A stretch of 64,000 nt of DNA from contig NZ_SNYF01000006.1 of NCBI RefSeq assembly GCF_004362805.1, positions 434,001 through 498,000 of the forward strand. Direction: 5' to 3'. This DNA comes from Algoriphagus boseongensis (GTDB lineage Bacteria > Bacteroidota > Bacteroidia > Cytophagales > Cyclobacteriaceae). This document shows positions 31,669 to 40,450 of the stretch, piece by piece (within the stretch, counting starts at the first letter, position 1; the number at the start of each line of letters is the position of its first letter). Made by a program: the position numbers and the translations under genes. Below the pieces are notes generated by a model. That model saw nothing but the letters and a program-made list of their open reading frames with translations. It ran no database searches and had not been told where the DNA came from.

Positions 31669-34482
31669 TCAGAGGATAAGAAGTTTTCTTTGGGATTCAC
31701 CCTTCGGGCCTGATAATACAATGATATTTAATCCCCTAGGTAGATTTTCAAAATAGTGGGATTGTTCATTTGGGTTAATGATTCTTTCGGTGATTTTCTG
31801 ACCCAATGAGTTAAAAATTTGAATTGTACGCCAAGTATCTAAGGTTTGTGATTCAATTGTTAAGTTTCCAAAACTAGGATTTGGAAAAATTTTGAATTTT
31901 GGTTCAGGAGAATTTGGTTCAATAGCCGTAATGATATTAACCTTTACAGCTAAACTACTTTTTGGCCCGAAATCACAAGCATTTTGAGCTTGAACTGACA
32001 CTTCAAAATCTCCTTCTTTTTCCCAAAGGACGGTGATCTTTGAAGTACCCTGACCGGTAATAATTTTTCCGCCGTCTGTTACAGTCCATCGATAATCTAA
32101 ATTTGGAACAGCCACGACTTCATAATTTTGCTCTCCCAAACCAGAAAGAGAGGCGCCGGTTATGGAAGATGGTTGAGCAGGAGCTTGTTCAATTTGGATA
32201 GGAAGCTTGATGGATTCTGATTTTCCACACAAATTTTCTAGGACAACGGAAACAGCCTGAGCACCAGTGGAAGTCCATCTTATGGAAATCTTGTTGGTAT
32301 TTTGACCTTCCAAAATTTCGCCACCAGTCGCAGTCCAGGTGTATTTCATTCCTTCTTTAGAGGGTAATTGGTAGGTATAGGTTTTGGATTGGCATACGGC
32401 TCCTTGTCCATCAATTATCAGATTGGATGAAGGAATGGCGGAAACCTTAACTTCAAGAGCAGAAGTTTCTCCAGCTCCACAAAAGTTTAAGCGGCTGACA
32501 TATACTCCATTTCTTCCTGGAATAGTCCATTTGACCTCGACCGAAGTGGTTCCTTGTCCTGAAATTATTTCACCTCCATCGACTCTCCATACCAGTTCAG
32601 AACCTTGAACTATATCCGACGTGATGGAATAAGTTTCTGTTCCAAGGCAGGTTTCGGATTTTCCGGCAATTGCCCCTAGATTTCCAGTTGGAGGCACACA
32701 GGTATATTTGATAATTGTACCGTCTTTTCCAGCGGCATAGGCCACCAGAGGGATTCCTGCACTTACAGATGTAAGATCACGGTAGGTACCCGAAGAAATT
32801 TTTGTCCACGTTTCTCCCCCATCTTTAGTTGCTAAAAACATCCCGCTTTTTCCACTTATAAACCCATTGAGATTATCAAAAAAATCAACAGCCAAAAGAT
32901 CAGTATCATAAGGAATTGGGATAGTTTTCCAATTGAGTCCCATGTCTGAAGTCTTGATGATCGTTCCTTTATTACCCACCGCTATTGCTTGCAATCCGTC
33001 CAGTTTGGCAAGCCCATTTAGGTTTTCATTGGTGATCTTTGGAAGGTTCGTCCAAAGTCCTCCTCCACTGGAATAAGAAAGTTGCCCGTTTTCGCCGATC
33101 GCTATTCCAAATTGAAAATCGAAGAACATTAAGTCTTTCAAATTTTGTGTAGTATTAGTCGTGATGGCTGTATCCCAGACATCTGCTGATGACGAAGATC
33201 TGGCTACAAATCCCGCATTTCCGGCTACATATAAAACAGAAGGAGCAAAAAGGTAAAAACCATTTACTTGTGGGCTATTGGGAATACTTCGCTCAATCCA
33301 TGCTGAACCAGAATTTGCAGTTCGGTAAATTTTTCCATTGGGTCCAGAAACATAACCAAATGAGGCATTCCAAAAGTCTAAGGTAATGATGTCAAAACTT
33401 TCAGGAATTGGTCTGCTCACAAAGCTTGTGGCTCCATTGCCTGTGGCTAAAAATTGCCCTTTTTGCCCGACAACAAATCCTTGAGTCTCATTTTTGAAAT
33501 CTATCCCTGAAAAATCATTTCTATACCCATTTTGTCGAAGAGTAAAATTGCGGCCCCCATTGGTTGAAGAAGCCAGATACCCATCTGTTCCACAAATCCA
33601 GACAGAAAGTGAAGAAGGAAGAAATCCAATCCCTTTAACATTTTTAGTAAACCCAGTTCCCAAAGAAACTTTTACAAACGAGGAACCAGAATTATTACTC
33701 TGAATGACGGTTCCTTCATCTCCTACTGCTAGGACTATTTGAGGATTTGCGACTGTTGTGGATAAGTCTCTCAAAGTCACATTCACCCCTGAAACCAAGG
33801 TAGACCAACTCGCTCCGCCGTTGATGGTTTTTAAAAGAACTCCATTTTCTCCAGCTAAATAACCAATTAATGGAGAGGTGAAACTTATTTCAAAAAGATC
33901 TGCAGTGGTAGAGGTTGGAATAGGCTCTAAGGACTGGCCTTTGTTTGTACTTTTTAAAACAATGCCGTCTGATCCACTCAAAAACAATAAATTTTCGTTC
34001 AAAATTTGTAAGCCAAATAAATCGTTGGAAGTGCCTGATTGGATAGCTTTCCAGTTTTGACCTGAATCAGTGGTAGTAAAGATTTTCCCCCCTTCTCCTA
34101 CAATTATTCCAAAATTTGGATTCAATCCCTCAACTTTGAAAAGATTACCTGAAAAGGACAAATCAATTTTTTTCCAGCTTTCACCCCCATCCTTTGTCTC
34201 CAAAAAGAGTCCATTTTCACCTACAGCCCAGCCCAAATTGGGGTTAATAAAATGAAGATCCAGAATTCTTCCTTCGAATTGGAAAGGAAGTTCTAGCCAA
34301 GTTTGGCCTCCATTTATGGTTTTAGCGATGAGATTTTCTCCTGCGGCAAAGCCAACCTGAGCGTCTACCCACTCAATCGACTCAAAATCCAATCCCCAAC
34401 TCTGCATCCTTGTCAAAACTTGTGCAGGGGCCAGGAAACTCAAAAAAATGCTACAAAATAAAAGAAGGGTCGCTCTTCTCAT
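31669..34482 (-). CDS. T9SS-exported YCF48-repeat protein with Ig/PKD-like domains
   Basis: A 937 aa protein with a Sec signal peptide (ATLLLFCSIFLSFLAPAQ). About residues 20-600 are a long run of YCF48/BNR-type repeats, each with a signature like TINGGQTWLELPF, TKDGGESWKKIDL, TSDMGLNWKTIPI, which should form beta-propellers. Residues about 605-860 hold three similar Ig/PKD-like domains (each with W-x-x-x-GGxIxxGQxT, e.g. WTATGGEILEGQN). The last 80 residues are a type A sorting domain (FKIFPNPSFGNLTIE). It is secreted through the type IX system to the cell surface. Role unknown; divergent from the exported operon at 34638. Confidence 0.92.
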   Translation of the reverse strand: MRRATLLLFCSIFLSFLAPAQVLTRMQSWGLDFESIEWVDAQVGFAAGENLIAKTINGGQTWLELPFQFEGRILDLHFINPNLGWAVGENGLFLETKDGGESWKKIDLSFSGNLFKVEGLNPNFGIIVGEGGKIFTTTDSGQNWKAIQSGTSNDLFGLQILNENLLFLSGSDGIVLKSTNKGQSLEPIPTSTTADLFEISFTSPLIGYLAGENGVLLKTINGGASWSTLVSGVNVTLRDLSTTVANPQIVLAVGDEGTVIQSNNSGSSFVKVSLGTGFTKNVKGIGFLPSSLSVWICGTDGYLASSTNGGRNFTLRQNGYRNDFSGIDFKNETQGFVVGQKGQFLATGNGATSFVSRPIPESFDIITLDFWNASFGYVSGPNGKIYRTANSGSAWIERSIPNSPQVNGFYLFAPSVLYVAGNAGFVARSSSSADVWDTAITTNTTQNLKDLMFFDFQFGIAIGENGQLSYSSGGGLWTNLPKITNENLNGLAKLDGLQAIAVGNKGTIIKTSDMGLNWKTIPIPYDTDLLAVDFFDNLNGFISGKSGMFLATKDGGETWTKISSGTYRDLTSVSAGIPLVAYAAGKDGTIIKYTCVPPTGNLGAIAGKSETCLGTETYSITSDIVQGSELVWRVDGGEIISGQGTTSVEVKWTIPGRNGVYVSRLNFCGAGETSALEVKVSAIPSSNLIIDGQGAVCQSKTYTYQLPSKEGMKYTWTATGGEILEGQNTNKISIRWTSTGAQAVSVVLENLCGKSESIKLPIQIEQAPAQPSSITGASLSGLGEQNYEVVAVPNLDYRWTVTDGGKIITGQGTSKITVLWEKEGDFEVSVQAQNACDFGPKSSLAVKVNIITAIEPNSPEPKFKIFPNPSFGNLTIESQTLDTWRTIQIFNSLGQKITERIINPNEQSHYFENLPRGLNIIVLSGPKGESQRKLLIL

Positions 34483-34637
34483 GGACTAAAATTCAAACTT
34501 GACTCAATTTAATCGATAAATCAGTTTTTATGATTTAATCGAAGTATTTCCTCTCATTTTTTCCCAAACCTAAACTCGCTAGGTCGGGTATATGGAAATG
34601 GAATGGTATTTTTAAAAGGAAATAAATTAATTACAAC

Positions 34638-35291
34638 ATGAAAAAGTTACTACTACTTTTTGTCTCAGCTTCTTTTGGTTTTGCTTGTGGGCAAGGGGAA
34701 AGGGTTTCAAAGGAGGTTTTTGAGGAGGTGAATAAAAATATGGAGATCAAGCGCTTGACCGAAGTGGAAATTTTGGAGGAGGCGATGGAATGGGGCGATT
34801 CAATTTCTTCAGAGGCCCAAAAACAGCTTATTTCCCAATTGCAAAATGCCATTTCAGAAAAAGGAATTCCAGGAGCGATTGAATTTTGCAATGTAAATGC
34901 CCAGCCGATTCTAAATGAAGTTGCAAAAAGACACACAGTAACCATAAAAAGAGTATCCAATCGGTATCGGAATCCAGCAGATCAGCCGGATTCTGACGAA
35001 TCAGCCCTCTTGGATGCCTATGAATACAATGCCGAAAACGGAATTAAAAGCGATCCTAATATTCAAAAAATCGAAGGAGGAGAGGTCTTCTTATACACCA
35101 AACCTATTGCGATTCCCAGTGGACTTTGCCTAAGCTGCCATGGAGATCCAGGAAAAGAAATCAATGCAGAAACTCTGAAAAAGCTTGATGAACTTTATCC
35201 AGGTGACTTGGCAAAAGGTCATAAGGTCGGGGATTTGAGAGGAATGTGGGCGGTAAGGATTCCTAAAAATGAAGTGGTCAAAAGATTGTAA
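34638..35291 (+). CDS. Tll0287-like / DUF3365 haem-site lipoprotein
   Basis: A 217 aa exported protein: signal peptide with a Cys (LLLLFVSASFGFACGQ) that fits a lipoprotein. It matches the DUF3365/Tll0287-like group: SAQKQLISQLQNAI-like helix (here EAQKQLISQLQNAI), PGAIEFCNVNAQPIL, RVSNRYRNPADQPD, a FLYTKPIAI strand and a CxxCH haem motif in GLCLSCHGDPGKEI. These proteins bind c-type haem and may sense oxygen or redox state. First gene of a five-gene operon of exported proteins (19 nt before the next). Confidence 0.85.
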   Translation: MKKLLLLFVSASFGFACGQGERVSKEVFEEVNKNMEIKRLTEVEILEEAMEWGDSISSEAQKQLISQLQNAISEKGIPGAIEFCNVNAQPILNEVAKRHTVTIKRVSNRYRNPADQPDSDESALLDAYEYNAENGIKSDPNIQKIEGGEVFLYTKPIAIPSGLCLSCHGDPGKEINAETLKKLDELYPGDLAKGHKVGDLRGMWAVRIPKNEVVKRL

Positions 35292-35310
35292 TTGGGTCGA
35301 ATTGAAGAAA

Positions 35311-36273
35311 ATGAATTCACTAAAATATATTTCAGCTATTGGACTTTTTTTGATGAGTTTTCAGCTCAACCAGACGGCTGTTTTTGACCCGTACACCCAA
35401 AAAATTCCCGGAACGCCCGTCAGTTTCGATATGACTCCAATTCCTGCCGGGACATTTTTTATGGGCTCTGATGACCCGAAATTTCCTGATCAAAACCCCA
35501 AGCATGAAGTGAAAATTGATGCGTTTTGGATGGGGACGCATGAGGTGACCTGGGATGCTTTTGAGCTTTTTTTGGATAAAATTTATGAGGAAAACATGAC
35601 CGAGGGTGGGATTGAGGAAAGAGTGGATGGCCTGACTCGACCTAGCCTGCCTTATCTGGATATGACTTTTGGAATGGGAAAAGAAGGCAAACCTGCAGTG
35701 GGCATGACTCAATTCGGAGCGATTCAATTTTGCCATTGGTTATACTTGAAAACTGGGATTTTTTATCGTTTGCCAACCGAAGCTGAATGGGAATATGCGG
35801 CGAGAGCAGGTTCTCAGGACCGGTTCTTTTTTGGCAATGCGGAAAGCGAATTAGAAGACTATGCCTGGACAGCTTCTAATAGCGGAGGATCTACTCATGA
35901 AATTGGCAAGAAAAAAGCCAGTCCTTGGGGTCTTTTTGATATTTATGGGAATGTACAGGAATGGACCATGGATTTGTACGAACCTGATTTTTACAGCAGG
36001 TCAGGAAAGGATAATCCTTTAAATCCTGCTGATAAATTGTACCCTCATGTGGTGAGGGGAGGAAGTTTTAAAACTCCTGAAAATGCTATCGGATCCAGTA
36101 TGCGCGACTTATCCGATCCAAAATGGAAAAGAATTGATCCTCAAATACCCAAAAGCCAATGGTGGTTTCCTGAAGCACCATTTATTGGATTGCGTTTAGT
36201 CAGACCTCTTAATCCACCTTCTCCGGAAGAAATTAAGGCATATTACAATCAGGAGCCTATTGCAGATTATTAA
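35311..36273 (+). CDS. Formylglycine-generating-enzyme-like (SUMF1 domain) exported protein
   Basis: A 320 aa protein starting at the ATG at 35311 (MNSLKYISAIGLFLMSFQ, signal peptide). The FGE/SUMF1 fold is shown by IPAGTFFMGSDDPKF, EVTWDAFELFLD, FYRLPTEAEWEYAARAG, PWGLFDIYGNVQEWTMDLY and VVRGGSFKTP. True FGE enzymes carry two catalytic Cys shortly after RGGSW; here the segment is NAIGSSMRDL with no Cys, and the protein has only one Cys overall (in QFCHWL). It is therefore not a sulfatase-activating enzyme, and no sulfatase gene is nearby. Second gene of the exported operon. Confidence 0.87.
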   Translation: MNSLKYISAIGLFLMSFQLNQTAVFDPYTQKIPGTPVSFDMTPIPAGTFFMGSDDPKFPDQNPKHEVKIDAFWMGTHEVTWDAFELFLDKIYEENMTEGGIEERVDGLTRPSLPYLDMTFGMGKEGKPAVGMTQFGAIQFCHWLYLKTGIFYRLPTEAEWEYAARAGSQDRFFFGNAESELEDYAWTASNSGGSTHEIGKKKASPWGLFDIYGNVQEWTMDLYEPDFYSRSGKDNPLNPADKLYPHVVRGGSFKTPENAIGSSMRDLSDPKWKRIDPQIPKSQWWFPEAPFIGLRLVRPLNPPSPEEIKAYYNQEPIADY

Positions 36274-36278
36274 CCAAA

Positions 36279-37604
36279 ATGACCATACCTATGAAAAATC
36301 TGAATTCCCGAAGGGATTTTATCAAAACCTCCGCCTTGGTGACAGGAGGGATGCTTGCCCCTTCTTTTTTGGTGCCAGGAGCCTATGCCGCACCAGACAA
36401 TCATCTGAAACTTGCCGTGATCGGTTGTGGTGGACGAGGAACAGGAGCTGTATTTCAGGCCTTCGAAACCGGCCAGCCAATCAAATTAGTAGCCATGGCA
36501 GACGCCTTTCAGGATAGATTGGACAATAGCTATAAAGCAATTTTTGATAAATATGGAGCAGAAAAAGTAGCTGTTACAGACGATAAAAAATTCGTAGGTT
36601 TTCATGGGTACATCCATGCCATTGCAGAAGCTGACGTGGTGATTTTGGCCTCACCTCCAGGATTTCGCCCTCAGCATTTTGAAGAAGCAGTCAAACAGGG
36701 CAAACAGATATTTATGGAAAAGCCCGTGGCAACTGACGCTGCTGGGATTCGAAAAGTCCTTGCCGCAGCACAAGAAGCAAAAGCCAAAAAACTAAATGTA
36801 GTCGTTGGACTTCAAAGGCATTACCAAAATAATTACCGAGAAGTAATCAAAAGAATTCAAGATGGGCAGCTGGGTGAAATTACCGGAGGACAAGTCTACT
36901 GGAATGACGGTGGTGTTTGGGTAAGGGAAAGAAAACCCGAAATGACCGAGATGGAATACCAAATGAGAAACTGGTACTATTTCAACTGGTTATGCGGTGA
37001 CCATATCGTAGAGCAGCATGTTCACAATATCGATATCGCCAACTGGGTAAAAAATTCCTACCCAGTTAAAGCCGAAGGGACTGGAGGAAGACAAGTCAGG
37101 ATTGGAAAAGAACATGGAGAAATTTTTGACCACCACGTTTTGACCTTCACTTATGCTGATGGTTCAGTGATTCATTCAGAATGTCGCCATTTCTCTGGAG
37201 CTGCCAATCGGGTGGATGAAACCTTCCAAGGAACGAAGGGCAAAGTATTCCTCAGCGCTGGAAATCATGGTACCATGACTGATTGGAAAGGGAATGTAAT
37301 CTATGATCACAATCGGGAAAATCAACCGAACCCTTATCAGCAAGAGCATGATGAATTATGGGCTGCACTGGTGAAAGGAGAATACAAATTCGCAGATGCA
37401 GAAAATGCCGCCAAGTCTACCATGACAGCCATCATGGGTCGTTATGCAACCTATTCAGGAAAAGTAATGACCTGGGATGAGGCCTTGAATGGCACTGTAG
37501 ACCTTTTCCCTGAAACCTTGGCTTGGGATGCTATGCCAAAGCTTCTTCCCAATGCAGATGGGTATTATCCTCATGCAGTACCTGGTAAAACCAAAGTCAT
37601 TTAA
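36279..37604 (+). CDS. Tat-exported Gfo/Idh/MocA family oxidoreductase
   Basis: A 441 aa protein. The N-terminus has a Tat-type signal with twin Arg (NSRRDFIKTSALV) ending at AYAAPDN, so it is exported folded, probably with bound NAD(P). The Rossmann motif is AVIGCGGRGTGAVFQ and the catalytic Lys lies in FMEKPVATD. The C-terminal domain contains HIVEQHVHNIDIANW, which resembles the periplasmic sugar oxidoreductases and GH109-type proteins. Two ATGs (36279, 36291) fit; both keep the Tat motif. Third gene of the operon, 5 nt after the FGE-like gene and 2 nt before the TIM-barrel gene. Confidence 0.93.
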   Translation: MTIPMKNLNSRRDFIKTSALVTGGMLAPSFLVPGAYAAPDNHLKLAVIGCGGRGTGAVFQAFETGQPIKLVAMADAFQDRLDNSYKAIFDKYGAEKVAVTDDKKFVGFHGYIHAIAEADVVILASPPGFRPQHFEEAVKQGKQIFMEKPVATDAAGIRKVLAAAQEAKAKKLNVVVGLQRHYQNNYREVIKRIQDGQLGEITGGQVYWNDGGVWVRERKPEMTEMEYQMRNWYYFNWLCGDHIVEQHVHNIDIANWVKNSYPVKAEGTGGRQVRIGKEHGEIFDHHVLTFTYADGSVIHSECRHFSGAANRVDETFQGTKGKVFLSAGNHGTMTDWKGNVIYDHNRENQPNPYQQEHDELWAALVKGEYKFADAENAAKSTMTAIMGRYATYSGKVMTWDEALNGTVDLFPETLAWDAMPKLLPNADGYYPHAVPGKTKVI

Positions 37605-37606
37605 TC

Positions 37607-38521
37607 ATGGAAAGACGAGGATTTTTAAAAAAAATCGGACTGGGAACCGCAGTAGTAGGTTCTGCAGGAGCCATGAGCATTCCTGCCTTTTCTAAGGAAA
37701 AAGTAGCAGCAGCTCCATTCAAAATGGATTTTGCCCCTCACTTTGGTATGTTTAAGAATCATGCCCCGGGGGGATTTGTGGATGAGTTGAAGTTCATGGC
37801 CGACCAGGGTTTTCGTTCTCTTGAGGACAATGGAATGCTCGGAAGATCAATTGCCGATCAGGAATTGATCGCTAAGACAATGAGTGACCTCGGTATGAGA
37901 ATGGGAGTTTTTGTCGTAGATGGAGGGGATAACTGGAAAGTTTCATTGACTACCGGAAAGCAGGAGTTCTTGGACAAATTCTTAGAAACCTGTAGAAAAT
38001 CTGTCGAAGTGGCCAAGCGCGTAAATGCCAAATGGATGACAGTAGTTCCAGGGTATTTTGAAAGAAATCTTCCAATCGGTGTTCAAACAGGAAATGTGAT
38101 TGAAGCTCTTAAAAGAGGAGCTGAAATTTTTGAACCTCATGGATTAACGATGGTCTTAGAGCCTCTCAGCGATAATCCTGATCTCTTTCTCCGGCACGCC
38201 GACCAATCCTATATGATTTGTAAGGCGGTCGGAAGTCCTGCGTGTAAAATTCTCTACGACATCTACCACATGCAGCGAAATGAGGGCAATCTGATCGCTA
38301 CCATGGATAAAACCTGGAGTGAAATTGCGTATATCCAAATCGGTGACAATCCTGGTAGAAAAGAACCGACAACAGGTGAAATCAATTATGCCAATGTGTT
38401 TCAATGGATTCAAAACAAGGGTTTTACCGGTATTTTGGGAATGGAGCATGGCAACGCCAAACCTGGAAAAGAGGGTGAATTAGCGCTTATTGATGCTTAT
38501 CGAAAGGTTGACATCAAATGA
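37607..38521 (+). CDS. Tat-exported hydroxypyruvate-isomerase-like TIM-barrel protein
   Basis: A 304 aa protein with a Tat-like N-terminus (ERRGFLKKIGLGTAVVGSAG). The body is a xylose isomerase-like TIM barrel similar to hydroxypyruvate isomerase: VELKFMADQGF-like helix (here VDELKFMADQGFRSLEDNG), metal ligands in VLEPLSDNP, ILYDIYHMQRNEG, YIQIGDNPGRKEP and GMEHGNA. Metal-dependent ketose/aldose isomerase or epimerase is likely, on an unknown substrate in the periplasm. It overlaps the next gene by 4 nt and is preceded by the Tat oxidoreductase gene, with which it probably acts in sequence. Confidence 0.9.
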   Translation: MERRGFLKKIGLGTAVVGSAGAMSIPAFSKEKVAAAPFKMDFAPHFGMFKNHAPGGFVDELKFMADQGFRSLEDNGMLGRSIADQELIAKTMSDLGMRMGVFVVDGGDNWKVSLTTGKQEFLDKFLETCRKSVEVAKRVNAKWMTVVPGYFERNLPIGVQTGNVIEALKRGAEIFEPHGLTMVLEPLSDNPDLFLRHADQSYMICKAVGSPACKILYDIYHMQRNEGNLIATMDKTWSEIAYIQIGDNPGRKEPTTGEINYANVFQWIQNKGFTGILGMEHGNAKPGKEGELALIDAYRKVDIK

Positions 38522-39522
38522 AGCAACTGATTTTTCTTTTTTTCTTTTTTGGAATCTATGGTTCATTACTTGCCCAAAGCCCTCAATGGGCAGAATTAAA
38601 AACTCCCGTGAAAGCCTCCCTTAGGGGGCTTTCACCCGTTTCTGATCAGATTTGTTGGGCCTCAGGATCTGGAGGAACATGGTTGAAAACCGTTGATGGA
38701 GGCAAAACTTGGGAGTCTGGAATTGTGGATAATCTGGATAGCCTGGATTTCAGGTCAATTCACGCTTTTGATGAAAAGAAAGCAATTGTAGCTTCTGCAG
38801 GTCAGCCGGCAGTCATCTACTTGACTGAGGATGGAGGAAAATCATGGAATAAAGTGCATCAGGAAGGTTCAGAAGCGTTTTTTGACGCGGTTACATTTAT
38901 GGACAAAAAGAAAGGATTTGTTTTGGGAGATCCTGTGGAGGGGAAATGGATGGTTCTTTACACCGAAAATGGGGGGAATAGCTGGAAGTCTTTTCCTGTA
39001 CTTCCGGAACCCATAGTAGGGGAGGCCGCATTTGCTGCCAGTTCATCCTCTATGGTAGTCAATTCTAAAGAGCTTTCTTTTGCTACAGGAGGAACTGTAT
39101 CAAGATTACATATCTACAATTTCAGGAATAACACATGGAGCATTCAAGAATTAACTGAGATGACTCAAGGGCAGCCTGCAAAAGGAGTTTTTGCCATGGC
39201 AGAAATGGAGGGTAAAAAAGTTTTGGTTGGAGGGGATTATACCTTGCTCGAGGATAGAGAAGGAAATTCCGTGATTATTGGGGATTTTGAGGAAATTACT
39301 CCTGAGATTAGGCCATTTGGTTACAGATCTGGGATAGCCTATTCCAAGAAAAAGGCTTTCTTGGTTGCCGTAGGTCCTTCAGGATCAGATTTTTCCTCGG
39401 ACTTTGGAAAAACTTGGACTAAGTTTTCCTCAATTGGTTTTCATGCTGTAAAGACATCTACTGATCGGAAAAGCATTTGGGCCTCAGGAAGTGGGGGGAG
39501 AATAGCTCGCTTGAATTACTGA
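38518..39522 (+). CDS. Exported YCF48-like repeat protein
   Basis: A 334 aa protein with a Sec signal peptide (IFLFFFFGIYGSLLAQ). It has YCF48/BNR-type repeats: KTVDGGKTWESG, LTEDGGKSWNKV, YTENGGNSWKSF and FSSDFGKTWTKF, each preceded by a strand with G-x-x-G. The end is WASGSGGRIARL. It should fold as a beta-propeller and probably is a periplasmic or surface binding/assembly protein. The YCF48 name comes from photosystem II assembly factors, but no such role applies here. Its start overlaps the TIM-barrel gene stop (ATGA). A much larger YCF48 protein is encoded divergently at 31669-34482. Confidence 0.85.
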   Translation: MKQLIFLFFFFGIYGSLLAQSPQWAELKTPVKASLRGLSPVSDQICWASGSGGTWLKTVDGGKTWESGIVDNLDSLDFRSIHAFDEKKAIVASAGQPAVIYLTEDGGKSWNKVHQEGSEAFFDAVTFMDKKKGFVLGDPVEGKWMVLYTENGGNSWKSFPVLPEPIVGEAAFAASSSSMVVNSKELSFATGGTVSRLHIYNFRNNTWSIQELTEMTQGQPAKGVFAMAEMEGKKVLVGGDYTLLEDREGNSVIIGDFEEITPEIRPFGYRSGIAYSKKKAFLVAVGPSGSDFSSDFGKTWTKFSSIGFHAVKTSTDRKSIWASGSGGRIARLNY

Positions 39523-39685
39523 TTTTCCAAAAAGAGTTTTTTTAAAAATCCGTAATTTTTTTTCGCAAAAAATTAAAAAAATGCAAGCATTTACCTTTTC
39601 TCTGCAAAAACTAATGCCTTTGGATAGTATATTTAAGCAAAAATTAAAAAAAGCCCTCGATTTTAAACCTCATTAACCTAAACCT

Positions 39686-40423
39686 ATGTTTGAAATAATA
39701 CCTTCTATTTGGCTAATCAACGGAAAATGTGTCCGACTGAAAAGAGGCGATTTTTCTACTGAGGAGGTCATTTCAACTAATCCTCTTGAAATCGCGCAGA
39801 CTTTTGAGGGAATAGGATTAAAGCGATTGCATTTGGTGGATTTGGATGGTGCGCGCCGAGGGGAACCTAAAAACTATCATATTCTTGAGGCTATCACGGG
39901 ATATACTGACCTTAAAGTTGATTTCACAGGTGGAATTTCTACTGATGGAGATGTGATTAAATGTTTTGAGTTTGGAGCAAAAAGTGTCACTATAGCTTCT
40001 GCTGCAGCAAATTACCCAGACAGATTTGCTCAATTCATCTTATCCTACGGAAGAGAAAAAATCAATTTGGCAGCTGATACTAGTCCAAGTGACCACAAAA
40101 TCAAGATTAAGGGATGGCTGAAAAAAACAGAAATCGATCTTTTTGACCATATAGAATATTTTTACGAGAGAGGCTTGAAATACCTTAAGGTTTCAGATGT
40201 CACCCGTGATGGAGTGATGGAGGGACCTAACTTTACCTTGTTCGAAGAAGTAGTTAAAAAATTCCCAAGTATACATTTGGCTGCATCAGGGGGCGTGAGA
40301 GGAATTGATGATTTTAAAAGACTCAGAGATATCGGAGTGAGTTCTTCAGTTTTCGGAAGAGCTTATTATGAAGGCAGAATGAGTCTCAGCGATCTCGAAA
40401 CTTTCCTTGCAGAGAATCAATAA
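39686..40423 (+). CDS. HisA-like TIM-barrel protein with altered active site
   Basis: A 245 aa protein clearly related to HisA (ProFAR isomerase): GKCVRLKRGDFS, LKRLHLVDLDGARRG, ADTSPSDHKIKIKGW, VSDVTRDGVMEGPNF, AASGGVRGIDDF and FGRAYYEG. Normally the first strand reads PAIDL and the Asp (Asp8 in Thermotoga HisA) is the catalytic base; here it is PSIWL, with Trp9. The first phosphate loop GGGI is TGGI (81-84) and the loop G-S is A-S (104-105). The second catalytic Asp is kept (Asp131), as is Asp175. The gene is not next to any other his gene. It is therefore probably not a working HisA, though this needs testing. Confidence 0.8.
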   Translation: MFEIIPSIWLINGKCVRLKRGDFSTEEVISTNPLEIAQTFEGIGLKRLHLVDLDGARRGEPKNYHILEAITGYTDLKVDFTGGISTDGDVIKCFEFGAKSVTIASAAANYPDRFAQFILSYGREKINLAADTSPSDHKIKIKGWLKKTEIDLFDHIEYFYERGLKYLKVSDVTRDGVMEGPNFTLFEEVVKKFPSIHLAASGGVRGIDDFKRLRDIGVSSSVFGRAYYEGRMSLSDLETFLAENQ

Positions 40424-40449
40424 AAAAAGAGGCTTTAGCCTCTTTTTTT
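40422..40449. terminator. Bidirectional terminator
   Basis: A perfect 13 bp palindrome arm, AAAAAAAGAGGCT (40422-40434) with its complement AGCCTCTTTTTTT (40437-40449). It serves the HisA-like gene and the convergent gene at 40451. Confidence 0.9.
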
Positions 40450-40450
40450 A

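Noticed and set aside
39686..40423. Plain hisA annotation as part of histidine biosynthesis
   Set aside because: No other his gene is adjacent and the catalytic Asp is changed to Trp, so the simple call is not safe; listed as HisA-like.
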